From assembly GCA_022414725.1 (NCBI GenBank), contig CM039462.1, forward strand, positions 117,259,966 through 117,323,965: DNA of 64,000 nt, in the 5' to 3' direction. Below, piece after piece: positions 31,138-41,573 of this stretch. The number at the start of each line of letters is the position of its first letter. Position 1 is the stretch's first letter. Source of the stretch: Microglena sp. YARC. Its lineage: Eukaryota > Chlorophyta > Chlorophyceae > Chlamydomonadales > Chlamydomonadaceae. The notes under the pieces are model-generated. The model searched no databases, was not told the origin of the DNA, and was given only the letters and a program-made list of their open reading frames with translations. A program made the position numbers and the translations under genes.

Positions 31138-31297
31138 GCAAGACACGTTTCTTGCCACCGTAGAGCAAGTATTTGTCCACTCTCCTCAAACTCTTCAGCA
31201 ATGTGCTCAGTTTGCTCAAGCGAAAATATAGCTGCGTGTGCCCAATAATTCCAGATGTAGCATAAATATTTGATTATGAGGCAGGAACTCTTTGAAA

Positions 31298-31447
31298 ATG
31301 ATTATTGATGCGCACGATGTGAGCCAGCACTTTGACTTTTCAGGCTACTTTGAAGATGTAACTTCTATGTCTTTACAGTCCTTGAATGTTTTGTGTCAAT
31401 CTCCTGAAGACAATATCTGTATTGACAAGATCGGTTACAAAACTTGA
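31298..31447 (+). CDS. Conserved small ORF downstream of ankyrin gene 1
   Basis: 49 residues, MIIDAHDVSQHFDFSGYFED at the start, ending DKIGYKT. The same ORF follows all four ankyrin genes; the other three differ by one inserted TGT codon (whole-codon indel), and single substitutions keep the frame. That pattern suggests selection on coding. No family recognised. Confidence 0.5.
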   Translation: MIIDAHDVSQHFDFSGYFEDVTSMSLQSLNVLCQSPEDNICIDKIGYKT

Positions 31448-31502
31448 TGAAACTTGAATTCCTTAATGTAAGAAAGAAAGACAATTTGCACCAGTACATT
31501 TG

Positions 31503-31657
31503 TTCCTGCCTCCCGGTGGGATTTTGACTGGTTTCGGAGCCCGGTCTGGTCGGAATCGCAATTCCGAGGAGAGCTAAATCTCTGGTTGGCGAGTGAGTCG
31601 TTCGTACGGCTCTAACTTCTGCTTTGAAAATTCAAAAACATCGCCGGGAGGCAGGAA
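31503..31657. mobile_element. 155-bp inverted-repeat element, copy 1
   Basis: Arms TTCCTGCCTCCCGG and CCGGGAGGCAGGAA bound a 155-base segment with TGGTCGGAATCGCAATTCCG and GTCGTTCGTACGGCTCTAAC. One copy follows each ankyrin gene (also about 33912-34066, 36514-36668 and 38594-38747), and single arms occur near 27870 and 53335. A small non-coding element or a conserved 3' structure. Confidence 0.6.
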
Positions 31658-31679
31658 CACCCATTCTGTACCGCTTGCA

Positions 31680-31765
31680 GATACCGCCAGGCAAGTGCCG
31701 CTTGCCGCTTGCCGCTTGCATGCCAGGCAAGTGCCGCTTGCCGCTTGCATGCCAGGCAAGTGCAA
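31680..31765 (+). repeat. CCGCTTG heptamer/GCATGCCAGGCAAGTG repeats
   Basis: Variable numbers of CCGCTTG and GCATGCCAGGCAAGTG words upstream of each ankyrin gene (also about 34095-34145 and 36690-36800), followed by GGGTTTATAGGG repeats. Copy number differs between the paralogues, so the leader region is length-variable. Confidence 0.7.
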
Positions 31766-31883
31766 CCAAGGGTTTATAGGGTTTATAGGGTTTATCCCAA
31801 CTCATTATTTATTTATACCATCCTGTGCATAAAATTGTCAACGCTTCTAGTCTGATTTTATTTATACCATCCTGTGCGCTTGC

Positions 31884-33543
31884 ATGCATGTACACACATG
31901 TTCATCGAACATGCAGTCGCACACGCGATCATCGTTTCCATTCCTAACGTTTCCCCATGACATTCTTGATCGTATTGCCCTATTCTCTTCCAACCCCAAG
32001 ATTGTATTAGTGTGTAAAACTCTGCACAACAGATTTTCTGGATGGCCCCTTACCGGACTGATCCAACCACCACAGCGAGTTGGAGAGATGATGGCGAAAG
32101 GGGGGGGCGCCGACCTTCTAGCAGTATGCTTGGTGTCCAATCCTCTTGTACATGTTAAGGGGGCCCTACAATTGAGGGCGAACCAAAATGAAAACAAGCT
32201 TCTCTATGTGGCTGCCAAGGCAGGTCACGCAGATGTCTGCAAGCTGCTGATGGATCCAGAGGTGGCTGGACTTGAGTTCAGAGCCCTGGCAAACTCTAGC
32301 GACAGCATGCCCTTGTGGGTGGCTGCCAAGGATGTTCACGCAGATGTATGCAAGCTGCTGATGGATCCAGAGGTGGCTGGACTTGAGTTCAGAGCCCTGG
32401 CGAACACTAGCGATAGCTGGGTCTTGTGGGCGGCTGCCAAGGCAGGTCACGCAGATGTCTGCAAGCTGCTGATGAATCCAGAGGTGGCTGGACTTGAGTT
32501 CAGGGCCCGGGCGAACTCTATCAACAGCTTGGCCTTGCGTGGGGCTGCAAAGGAAGGTCACGCAGATGTCTGCAAGCTGCTGATGGATCCAGCGGTGGCT
32601 GGACTTGAGTTCAGGGCCCTGGCGAACTCTAGCGACAGCTGGGCATTGCGTGAGGCTGCAAAAGAAGGTCACGCAGATGTCTGCAGGTTGCTGATGGATC
32701 CAGCGGTGGCTGGACTTGAGTTCAGGGCCCTGGCGAACTCTAGCGACAGCTGGGCCTTGCGTGAGGCTGCAAAGGAAAGTCACGCAGATGTCTGCAAGCT
32801 GCTCATGGATCCAGAGGTGGCTGGACTTCAGTTCAGAGCCCGGGCGAACTCTAGTGACAGCAGGGCCTTGTCTGCGGCTGCAAAGGAAGGTCACTCAGAT
32901 GTCTGCAAGCTGCTCATGGATCCAGAGGTGGCTGGGCTTGAGTACAGGGCCAGGGCGAACAATATCAACAGCAGGGCCTTGCGTGAGGCTGCACAAGAAG
33001 GTCACGCAGATGTTTGCAAGCTGCTGATGGATCCAGAGGTGGCTGGACTTGAGTACAGGGCCCTGGCGAACTCTAGCGACAGCTGGGCCTTGCTTGAGGC
33101 TGCCAATGCAGGTCACGCAGATGTCTGCAAGCTGCTGATGGATCCAGCAGTGGCTGGACACAAGTACAGGGCCAGGGCGAACAATATCAACAGCAGGGCC
33201 TTGGGGGCGGCTGCAAAGGCAGGTCACGCAAATGTCTGCAAGCTGCTGATGGATCCAGCGGTGGCTGGACTTGAGTTCAGGGCCCGGGCGAACTCTGTCA
33301 ACAGCAGGGCTTTGGGGGCGGCTGCCAAGGCAGGTCACGCAGATGTCTGCAAGCTGCTCATGGGATCCAGCGGTGGCTGGACTTGAGTTCACGGCCCGGG
33401 CGAACTCTGTCAACAGCTGGGCCTTGTGGGCGGCTGCGAAGGCCGGTCAAGCCGATGTCTGCTGGCTTTTGATGGATCCTGAGGCGGCTGGCCCCGAGTA
33501 CATGGCCATTGTGAAACTTGACAGCAGCTGGGTCTTGTGTTAG
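31884..33543 (+). CDS. F-box/ankyrin-type repeat protein 2 (late frameshift)
   Basis: Same design as protein 1: F-box-like LTFPHDILDRIALFSS, then about 12 repeats of 37 residues. Near 33361 CTCATGGGATCC replaces CTGATGGATCC, adding one G and ending the frame at 33386; the remaining repeats continue in the next frame to TAG 33541. Protein 3 has the identical extra G, so the shorter product (ending GSSGGWT) is probably a real inherited state. Leader contains TTTATACC boxes about 15-70 bases before the ATG. Confidence 0.8.
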
Positions 33544-33703
33544 GCAAGACATGTTTCTTGCCACCGTATAGCAAGTATTTATCCACTCTCCTCAAACTTT
33601 TCAGCAATGTGTTCAGTTTGCTCAAGCGAAAATATAGCTGCGTGTGCCCAATAATTCCAGATGTAGCATAAATATTTGATTATGAGGCAGGAACTCTTTG
33701 AAA

Positions 33704-33856
33704 ATGATTATTGATGCGCACGATGTGAGCCAGCACTTTGACTTTTCAGGCTACTTTGAAGATGTAACTTCTATGTCTTTACAGTCCTTGAATGTTTTGT
33801 GTCAATCTCCTGAAGACAATATCTGTTGTATTGACAAGATCGGTTACAAAACTTGA
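33704..33856 (+). CDS. Conserved small ORF downstream of ankyrin gene 2
   Basis: 50 residues, the same as at 31298 plus one Cys codon (ICCIDK). Lies about 160 bases after the last ankyrin-repeat codon. Confidence 0.5.
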   Translation: MIIDAHDVSQHFDFSGYFEDVTSMSLQSLNVLCQSPEDNICCIDKIGYKT

Positions 33857-34263
33857 TGAAACTTGAATTCCTTAATGTAAGAAAGAAAGACAATTTGCAC
33901 CAGTACATTTGTTCCGGCCTCCCGGAGGGATTTTGACTGGTTTCGGAGCCTGGTCTGGTCGGAATCGCAATTCCGCGGAGAGCTGAATCTCTGGTTGGCG
34001 AGTGAGACGTTCGTACGGCTCTAACTTCTGCTTGGAAAATTCAAAAACATCGCCGGGAGGCAGGAACACCCATTCTGTACCGCTTGCAGATACCGCCAGG
34101 CAAGTGCCGCTTGCCGCTTGCCGCTTGCATGCCAGGCAAGTGCAACCAAGGGTTTATAGGGTTTATAGGGTTTATCCCAACTCATTATTTATTTATACCA
34201 TCCTGTGCATAAAATTGTCAACGCTTCTAGTCTGATTTTATTTATACCATCCTGTGCGCTTGC

Positions 34264-36145
34264 ATGCATGTACACACATGTTCATCGAACATGCAGTCGC
34301 ACACGCGATCATCGTTTCCATTCCTAACGTTTCCCCATGACATTCTTGATCGTATTGCCCTATTCTCTTCCAACCCCAAGATTGTATTAGTGTGTAAAAC
34401 TCTGCACAACAGATTTTCTGGATGGCCCCTTACCGGACTGATCCAACCACCACAGCGAGTTGGAGAGATGATGGCGAAAGGGGGGCGCGCCGACCTTCTA
34501 GCAGTATGCTTGGTGTCCAATCCTCTTGTACAGGTTAAGGGGGGCCTACAATTGTGGGCGAACCAAAATGAAAACAAACTTCTCTATGTGGCTGCCAAGG
34601 AAGGTCACGCAGATGTATGCAAGCTGCTCATGGATCCAGAGGTGGCTGGACTTGAGTTTAGGGCCAGGGCGAACTCTGTCAACAGCATGCCCTTGTGGGT
34701 GGCTGCCAAGGAAGGTCACGCAGATGTATGCAAGCTGCTGATGGATCCAGAGGTGGCTGGACTTGAGTTCAGAGCCCTGGCGAACTATAGCGACAGCAGG
34801 GCCTTGTATGTGGCTGCAAAGGAAGGTCACTCAGATGTATGCAAGCTGCTGATGGATCCAGAAGTGGCTGGACTTGAGTTCGGGGCCCGGGCGAACTCTT
34901 TCAACAGCTCGATCTTGAGTGAGGCTGCCTATGAAGGTCACGCAGATGTCTGCAAGCTGCTGATGGATCCAGCGGTGTCTGGACTTGAGTTCAGGGCCCT
35001 GGCGAACTCTGTCAACAGCATGCCCTTGTGGGTGGCTGCCAAGGAAGGTCACGCAGATGTATACAAGCTGCTGATGGATCCAGCAGTGGCTGGACTTGAG
35101 TTCAGGGCCAGGGCAAACAATATCAACAGCAGGGCCTTGGGGGCGGCTGCAAAGGCAGGTCACGCAGATGTCTGCAAGCTGCTGATGGATCCAGCAGTGG
35201 CTGGACTCAAGTACAGGGCCAGGGCGAACAATATCAACAGCAGGGCCTTGGGGGCGGCTGCCAAGGACGGTCACGCAGATGTCTGCAAGCTGCTCATGGA
35301 TCCAGCGGTGGCTGGACTTGAGTTCAGGGCCCTGGCGAACTCTAGCAACAGCAGAGCCTTGTGGGCGGCTGCAAAGGAAGGTCACGCAGATGTGTGCAAG
35401 CTGCTGATGGATCCAGCGGTGGCTGGACTTGAGTTCAGGGCCCTGGCGAACTCTAGCGACAGCTGGGCCTTGTGGGCGGCTGCAAAGGCAGGTCTGGCAG
35501 ATGTCTGCAAGCTGCTGATGGATCCAGCGGTGGCTGGACTCAAGTACAGGGCCCTGGCGAACTCTAGCGACAGCTGGGCCTTGTGTGAGGCTGCAAAGGA
35601 AGGTCACGCAGATGTCTGCAAGCTGCTGATGGGTCCAGAGGTGGCTGGACTTGAGTATAGGGCCCGAGCGAACTCTAGCTACAGCCGGGCCTTGGGGGCG
35701 GCTGCCAAGGCAGGTCACGCAGATGTCTGCAAGCTGCTGATGGATCCAGCGGTGGCTGGACTCAATTATAGGGCCCTGGCGAACTCCAGCGACAGCTGGG
35801 CCTTGTGTGAGGCTGCAAAGGAAGGTCACGCAGATGTCTGCAAGCTGCTGATGGATCCAGCGGTGGCTGGAATTGAGTTCAGAGCCCTGGCGAACTCTGT
35901 CAAAAGCAGGGCTTTGGGGGCGGCTGCCAAGGCAGGTCACGCCGATGTCTGCAAGCTGCTCATGGGATCCAGCGGTGGCTGGACTTGAGTTCAGGGCCCG
36001 GGCGAACTCTGTCAACAGCTGGGCCTTGTGGGCGGCTGCGAAGGCCGATCACGCCGATGTCTGCTTGCTTTTGATGGATCCAAAGGCGGCTGGCCCCGAG
36101 TACAGGGCCATTGTGAAACTTGACAGCAGCTGGGTCTTGTGTTAG
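34264..36145 (+). CDS. F-box/ankyrin-type repeat protein 3 (late frameshift)
   Basis: Largest paralogue, F-box-like start and about 14 repeats of 37 residues. Frame closes at 35988 after the same extra G seen in protein 2 (near 35963); two more repeats follow in the next frame to TAG 36143. Repeat residues at the tip of each unit switch among NSSDSWAL, NNINSRAL, NSVNSMPL and NSFNSSIL types while the core is constant. Confidence 0.8.
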
Positions 36146-36303
36146 GCAAGACACGTTTCTTGCCACCGTATAGCAAGTATTTATTTACTCTCCTCAAACT
36201 CTTCAGCAATGTGTTCAGTTCTCAAGCGAAAATATAGCTGCGTGTGCCCAATAATTCCAGATGTAGCATAAATATTTGATTATGAGGCAGGAACTCTTTG
36301 AAA

Positions 36304-36456
36304 ATGATTGTTGATGCGCACGATGTGAGCCAGCACTTTGACTTTTCAGGCTACTTTGAAGATGTAACTTCTATGTCTTTACAGTCCTTGAATGTTTTGT
36401 GTCAATCTCCTGAAGACAATATCTGTTGTATTGACAAGATCGGTTACAAAACTTGA
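36304..36456 (+). CDS. Conserved small ORF downstream of ankyrin gene 3
   Basis: 50 residues, with Ile to Val at position 3 relative to the others; frame and stop conserved. Confidence 0.5.
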   Translation: MIVDAHDVSQHFDFSGYFEDVTSMSLQSLNVLCQSPEDNICCIDKIGYKT

Positions 36457-36921
36457 TGAAACTTGAATTCCTTAATGTAAGAAAGAAAGACAATTTGCAC
36501 CAGTACATTTGTTCCTGCCTCCCGGAGGGATTTTGACTGGTTTCGGAGCCTGGTCTGGTCGGAATCGCAATTCCGCGGAGAGCTGAATCTCTGGTTGGCG
36601 GGTGAGACGTTCGTACGGCTCTAACTTCTGCTTGGAAAATTCAAAAACATCGCCGGGAGGCAGGAACACCCATTCTGTACCGCTTGCAGATACAGCCAGG
36701 CAAGTTCCGCTTGCCGCTTGCATGCCAGGCAAGTGCCGCTTGCCGCTTGCATGCCAGGCAAGTGCCGCTTGCCGCTTGCCGCTTGCATGCCAGGCAAGTG
36801 CAACCAAGGGTTTATAGGGTTTATAGGGTTTATCCCAATTCATTATTTATTTATACCATCCTGTGCATAAAATTGTCAACGCTTCTAGTCTGATTTTATT
36901 TATACCATCCTGTGCGCTTGC

Positions 36922-38250
36922 ATGCATGTACACACATGTTCATCGAACATGCAGTTGCACACGCGATCATCGTTTCCATTCCTAACGTTTCCCCATGACA
37001 TTCTTGATCGTATTGCCCTATTCTCTTCCAACCCCAAGATTGTATTAGTGTGTAAAACTCTGCACAACAGATTTTCTGGATGGCCCCTTACCGGATTGAT
37101 CCAACCACCACAGCGAGTTGGAGAGATGATGGCGAAAGGGGGGCGCGCCGACCTTCTAGCAGTATGCTTGGTGTCCAATCCTCTTGTACAGGTTAAGGGG
37201 GCCCTACAATTGAGGGCGAACCAAAATGAAAACAAGCTTCTCTATGTGGCTGCCAAAGAAGGTCACGCAGATGTATGCAAGCTGCTCATGGATCCAGAGG
37301 TGGCTGGACTTGAGTTCAGAGCCCAGGCAAACTCTAGCGACAGCAGGGCCTTGTGGGTGGCTGCCAAGGAAGGTCACTCAGATGTCTGCAAGCTGCTGAT
37401 GGATCCAGAGGTGGCTGGACTTGAGTACAGAGCCCTGGCAAACTCTAGCGACAGCAGGGCCTTGGGGGTGGCTGCAAAGGAAGGTCACTCAGATGTATGC
37501 AAGCTGCTGATGGATCCAGAGGTGGCTGGACTTGAGTTCAGGGCCATGGCGAACTCTAGCTACAGCCGGGCCTTATGGGCGGCTGCAAAGGAAGGTCACT
37601 CAGATGTCTGCAAGCTGCTGATGGATCCAGCGGTGGCTGGACTTGAGTATAGGGCCCGGGCGAACTCTAGCGACAGCTTGGCATTGTGGGCGGCTACCAA
37701 GGAAGGTCACTCAGATGTCTGCAAGCTGCTGATGGATCCAGCGGTGGCTGGAGTTGAGTTCAGGGCCAGGGCGAACTCTATCGACAGCTAGGCATTGTGG
37801 CTGGCTGCAAAGGAAGGTCACGCAGATGTCTGCAAGCTGCTGATGGATCCAGCGGTGGCTGGACTTGAGTTCAGGGCCCTGGCGAACTCTAGCGACAGCT
37901 GGGCCTTGCGTGAGGCTGCAAAGGAAGGTCACACAGATGTCTGCAAGCTGCTGATGGATCTAGTGGTGGCTGGAATTGAGTTCAGGGCCCGGGCGAACTC
38001 TGTCAACAGCTGGGCCTTGCGTGAGGCTGCGAATGCCGGTCACGCCGATGTCTGCAAGCTGCTGATGGATCCAGAGGTGGCTGGAATTGAGTTCAGGGCC
38101 CGGGCGAACTCTGTCAACAGCTGGGCCTTGTGGGCGGCTGCGAAGGCCGGTCACGCCGATGTCTGCTCGCTTTTGATGGATCCAAAGGCGGCTGGCCCCG
38201 AGTACAGGGCCATTGTGAATCTTGACAGCAGCTGGGTCTTGCCACCGTAG
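36922..38250 (+). CDS. F-box/ankyrin-type repeat protein 4 (in-frame TAG)
   Basis: F-box-like start and about nine 37-residue repeats. A Trp codon of the NSIDSWAL-type tip is TAG (37789-37791); the same frame continues for four more repeats to 38250. Unlike paralogues 2 and 3 there is no late frameshift; the gene ends SSWVLPP after a small deletion that removes the usual TAG. Confidence 0.8.
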
Positions 38251-38384
38251 AGCAAGTATTTATCCACTCTCCTCAAACTTTTCAGCAATGTGTTCAGTTT
38301 GCTAAAGCGAAAATATAGCTGCGTGTGCCCAATAATTCCAGATGTAGCATAAATATTTGATTATGAGGCAGGAACTCTTTGAAA

Positions 38385-38537
38385 ATGATTATTGATGCGC
38401 ACGATGTGAGCCAGCACTTTGACTTTTCAGGCTACTTTGAAGATGTAACTTCTGTGTCTTTACAGTCCTTGAATGTTTTGTGTCAATCTCCTGAAGACAA
38501 TATCTGTTGTATTGACAAGATCGGTTACAAAACTTGA
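38385..38537 (+). CDS. Conserved small ORF downstream of ankyrin gene 4
   Basis: 50 residues, with Met to Val in the SMSLQSL segment; frame and stop conserved. Followed by the fourth 155-bp inverted-repeat element. Confidence 0.5.
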   Translation: MIIDAHDVSQHFDFSGYFEDVTSVSLQSLNVLCQSPEDNICCIDKIGYKT

Positions 38538-38796
38538 TGAAACTTGAATTCCTTAATGTAAGAAAGAAAGACAATTTGCACCAGTACATTTGTTCCTGCC
38601 TCCCGGAGGGATTTTGACTGGTTTCGGAGCCTGGTCTGGTCGGAATCGCAATTCCGCGGAGAGCTAAATCTCTGGTTGGCGGGTGAGTCGTTCGTACGGC
38701 TCTAACTTCTGCTTGGAAAATTCAAAAGAATTGCCGGGAGGCAGGAACGCCCATTGTTTCCTTGGCGATTGTTTCGATTTGGTTTTTGAAACCGAG

Positions 38797-38803
38797 TATA
38801 AAT
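38797..38803 (+). promoter_or_regulatory. TATA box before the RPB3/11 gene
   Basis: GAGTATAAATG, 62 bases before ATG 38859. An intervening six-codon upstream ORF (ATG 38802) would lie at or before the expected transcription start. Confidence 0.5.
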
Positions 38804-38858
38804 GTTTTCTTCGATGATGTAGATATTGTTGTGTATTATTCCTTTCGTAGCTTTAGAA

Positions 38859-40025
38859 ATGTCGATTCGTGTAGGAGACGTTCTGGTTCCTGTGATCCCT
38901 TCTCCCTCAGTCGGTACGGGTCACTTCATACCTGGTAACATCGGAGGGTCCTTCTCAGTTTCTGGCGTCGACTTGTGCATCGTGAATTCGTTGCGTCGTG
39001 CGATCATCGCTTGTGTGGAGACCGCGGCGTTCGACACTTTGGTTCCTCCTGGGGGCGGTGGTGGTGGTGTGCGCGTACTTGAGAACACGTCCGTGATGCA
39101 CAACGAGATGTTGGCTCTCCGTGTGTCGCTTGTGCCTTTGTGTCTGACTCCCAACGAGTTGGAGAACTTCGCCCCTGGCGATTACCAATGCACCTTGGCC
39201 GTGCGGAACACCGGGAATGAGGTGTTGGATGTGGTGAGCGGAGACTTTGTAGTTCGTGACGCGGCAGGCGTCTCGTTCCAGACGGAGCGTTTGAAGCGTC
39301 TGTTTCCTGTTGACCAGCGGTCGGGTGACAGTGTGTTACTTACTGTCTTGCGCCCCAACATCATGTGTGGCGGCGTCGGTGAGGCTGTGAACATCACGGC
39401 GACTGCGAGGCTTGGCTCCGGTCGGGAGCATGCGAGATATTCTCCAGACTGCTCTTGCTATTTTCGTTACAAGGAGCCTGTTTTGGACGACGACTCGGTT
39501 CCCGACAAGTTCGATTTTTTCGTTGAGAGCGTGAACCCGAGCCTGTCCCCTTACTACCTCGTTTTTCTAGGGTTCCGCTTCCTTGTCCGAGCCATCATTG
39601 CTCTCTCGGAAGACGTCCGTGCCGAGCGCGTCTCGTTTGAGGACTCGACCGTCCCGGGTGGCGCGAGGAGCATTCTTTTTCCTGGTTTGGACCATACATT
39701 GGGAAATTTAATACATGGGCTCGCGTACGACCTTTGGATTCAGCGCGGCGGCAAGTCCCGTGTGAGTTTCGTCGGCTACTTCAAGCGGCACCCTCTTGTG
39801 GACGACATAACATTTAAGATGCAGCTCGCGAGGCAGGACGAAGCCCCGACTGCGTACTCGGATGTCCTATTGGAGGGGCTGTTGTATGTGCGGGAGCACC
39901 TGGAATCTCTGACTCTCGAGTGGATTCGTTTCTGTGGGCTTAAGGGTATGGGTTTGGTGGCCATTGAGATTTTCCTCACACGTTCTTACGCTGCTAAATT
40001 CAGCGGAACAGAAAATAATAAATAG
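38859..40025 (+). CDS. RNA polymerase RPB3/RPB11-like fusion subunit
   Basis: 388 residues. N-terminal half carries the alpha/RPB3 dimerisation motif NSLRRAIIACVET (about 43-55) and LENTSVMHNEMLALRVSLVPL; C-terminal half carries the RPB11 signature FPGLDHTLGNLIHGLAYD (about 274) and VGYFKRHPL. Fused RPB3-RPB11 subunits are typical of several giant viruses; cellular nuclear enzymes use separate proteins (family knowledge). It would form the assembly platform of a virus-encoded RNA polymerase. The frame is intact. ATG 38859 (MSIRVGDV) is the first good start. Confidence 0.85.
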   Translation: MSIRVGDVLVPVIPSPSVGTGHFIPGNIGGSFSVSGVDLCIVNSLRRAIIACVETAAFDTLVPPGGGGGGVRVLENTSVMHNEMLALRVSLVPLCLTPNELENFAPGDYQCTLAVRNTGNEVLDVVSGDFVVRDAAGVSFQTERLKRLFPVDQRSGDSVLLTVLRPNIMCGGVGEAVNITATARLGSGREHARYSPDCSCYFRYKEPVLDDDSVPDKFDFFVESVNPSLSPYYLVFLGFRFLVRAIIALSEDVRAERVSFEDSTVPGGARSILFPGLDHTLGNLIHGLAYDLWIQRGGKSRVSFVGYFKRHPLVDDITFKMQLARQDEAPTAYSDVLLEGLLYVREHLESLTLEWIRFCGLKGMGLVAIEIFLTRSYAAKFSGTENNK

Positions 40026-40375
40026 TGCCCGTTGTAAAGGATATCCAGACAAAGTTTCGTATATGTGCGGGAGCACCTGGAATCTCTGACTCTCGAGTGG
40101 ATTCGTTTCTGTGGGCTTAAGGGTATGGGTTTGGTGGCCATTGAGATTTTCCTCACACGTTCTTACGCTGCTACAGTCAGCGGAACAGAAAATACTAAAT
40201 AGTGCCCCTTGTAAAAGATATCCAGACAAAGTTTCGTATATGTGCGGGAGCACCTGGAATCTCTGACTCTCGAGTGGATTCGTTTCTGTGGGCTTAAGGG
40301 TATGGGTTTGGTGGCCATTGAGATGTTCCTCACACGTTCTTACGCTGCTATAGTCAGCGGGAAAGAAAAGAAATA
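40026..40375 (+). repeat. Two extra tandem copies of the RPB3/11 3' end
   Basis: A ~176-base segment covering the last ~45 codons, the stop and GATATCCAGACAAAGTTTCG is repeated at about 40063 and 40239. Extra copies retain the reading frame but have no start of their own. The last copy diverges after AGCGGGAAAGAAAAG. Confidence 0.85.
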
Positions 40376-40633
40376 CTATAGACACATCGATCGCATGAAT
40401 GCAAGCACACGCACGTGCCTCAGTCGACGACAGACAAAGATGGCGGAAACCGTGGGAGTTCGCAAGACGTCGTCGTCTTCCGCAGATCATTAATTGCCTG
40501 ACACCAAGCACGCACGTGAAGAAGAGTGATAGGAGCGCGCACAACTACAAGACTCAATCAATCGTCCACAAGACGACATACCAGAACGCATGACACACAC
40601 GTATTATCATCGTCCATCCAAGAAGACATCAGC

Positions 40634-40738
40634 TTGACACCACTGAGGTTTTTTTGAAGGGGAATAGCGGGCCCCGCTCAGGGGCAGAGGGATTCAGTTG
40701 AAGAAACCTACAGTCGGCGGAAACCTGTAAAGTCATAC
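40634..40738 (+). mobile_element. Left end of a TIR element next to Fanzor remnant
   Basis: TTTTTTTGAAGGGGAA, a GGGCCCCGCTCAGGGGC palindrome, GGGATTCAGTTGAAGAAACC, then TA and CAGTCGGCGGAAA at 40711. The same ~90-base lead occurs at about 42010-42105. The CAGTCGGCGGAA terminus is that of the MITEs at 23721 and 57911. Confidence 0.65.
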
Positions 40739-40864
40739 ATGTCCAGTGTCAAAAGCGCATCCAATGTGCGCTGTGGTGCAGCCTGGAACCGAGACGTGAA
40801 CGTTGCCAAGAACCTTCTTTTGCTTCTGACGACGTGGATGGACCGCAAAATTCGGTCCCCCTAA
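40739..40864 (+). pseudogene. Fanzor/TnpB-like C-terminal remnant
   Basis: 41 codons ending at TAA 40862. The segment VRCGAAWNRDVNVAKNLLLL matches the end of TnpB/Fanzor nucleases: the second zinc-knuckle Cys-Gly and the RuvC-III R-D-x-N-x-A-x-N motif. The rest of the protein is absent. Fanzors are RNA-guided nucleases carried by eukaryotic and giant-virus transposons (family knowledge). Confidence 0.65.
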
Positions 40865-40989
40865 AACCCCAGTTTCCAGAGAGAGAGAGAGTGAGCGCTC
40901 AACAGACCAACTGACTCACCGACTGTAACTGAAGACTATACTATATTTGTATCGGTTTACAAAGATTGAATGAATTGTTTTTCTGCGTT

Positions 40990-41541
40990 TTATGACAATT
41001 TTGTTTTGTACGTCGGTGTTGTAGTTTTGCAAGTTGTTACTCCAAAGAAAAATTTGGTCATCGAAAAATCGTTTTTGTATTCTATGCGTTGCAGATACAT
41101 ATAATGCGCGGCTCCGATGAAAATCAAAGATAGCATAATTATGACTAATATATTGCTGATATCTTTTTGTATTTTTTGTAATTTATCTGTATCATCACCG
41201 CGTTCTGTTTGGATGGCTACGTGCTTTTTTAGTATTTGGTCTATCAACAAAAGTCCTAATATTGGTGCAATAAAGTACCACTTTGACTAGGTCATTATAA
41301 TGAATATTGTGTATACAAATATAGTCTTGAACCATACAATCGATATGTGGTTTTTGTTGCTTGGGTCCAATATTGTAAAAAGAAAGAAAAATGTAGCGAT
41401 TCCAATCATATGCACAACAAATGGATGCGAAACCATAATGCGTTGCAAATCACAGTTTAATAGTTTGGACAGGTGTCCGAACAAAACCCATAAGAAAATA
41501 CTTGACAGTGCTGTGCTTGCGACAAATGTTTCGTTGAACAT
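40990..41541 (-). CDS. Multi-pass membrane protein (in-frame TAG)
   Basis: One frame from ATG 41541 to 40990, interrupted by TAG at 41287-41289. Hydrophobic segments: ALSSIFLWVLFG, VVHMIGIATFFFLFTILD, FKTIFVYTIFIIM, KWYFIAPILGLLLIDQIL after the TAG, and NILVIIMLSLIFIGAAHYMY. The second part has a charged coiled stretch (TERGDDTDKLQKIQKD). About 180 residues. Layout and the KWYFIAPILGLLLIDQ segment recall conserved uncharacterised membrane proteins of giant algal viruses, but this is from memory of the type, not a search. Confidence 0.6.
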
Positions 41542-41573
41542 ATTCTAAATACTTTGGAGAATAAAATTAAATA

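Noticed and set aside
29872..36015. Long minus-strand frames opposite the ankyrin genes
   Set aside because: The 111-bp repeat keeps a second frame open by periodicity; residues do not resemble any fold and frames differ between paralogues.
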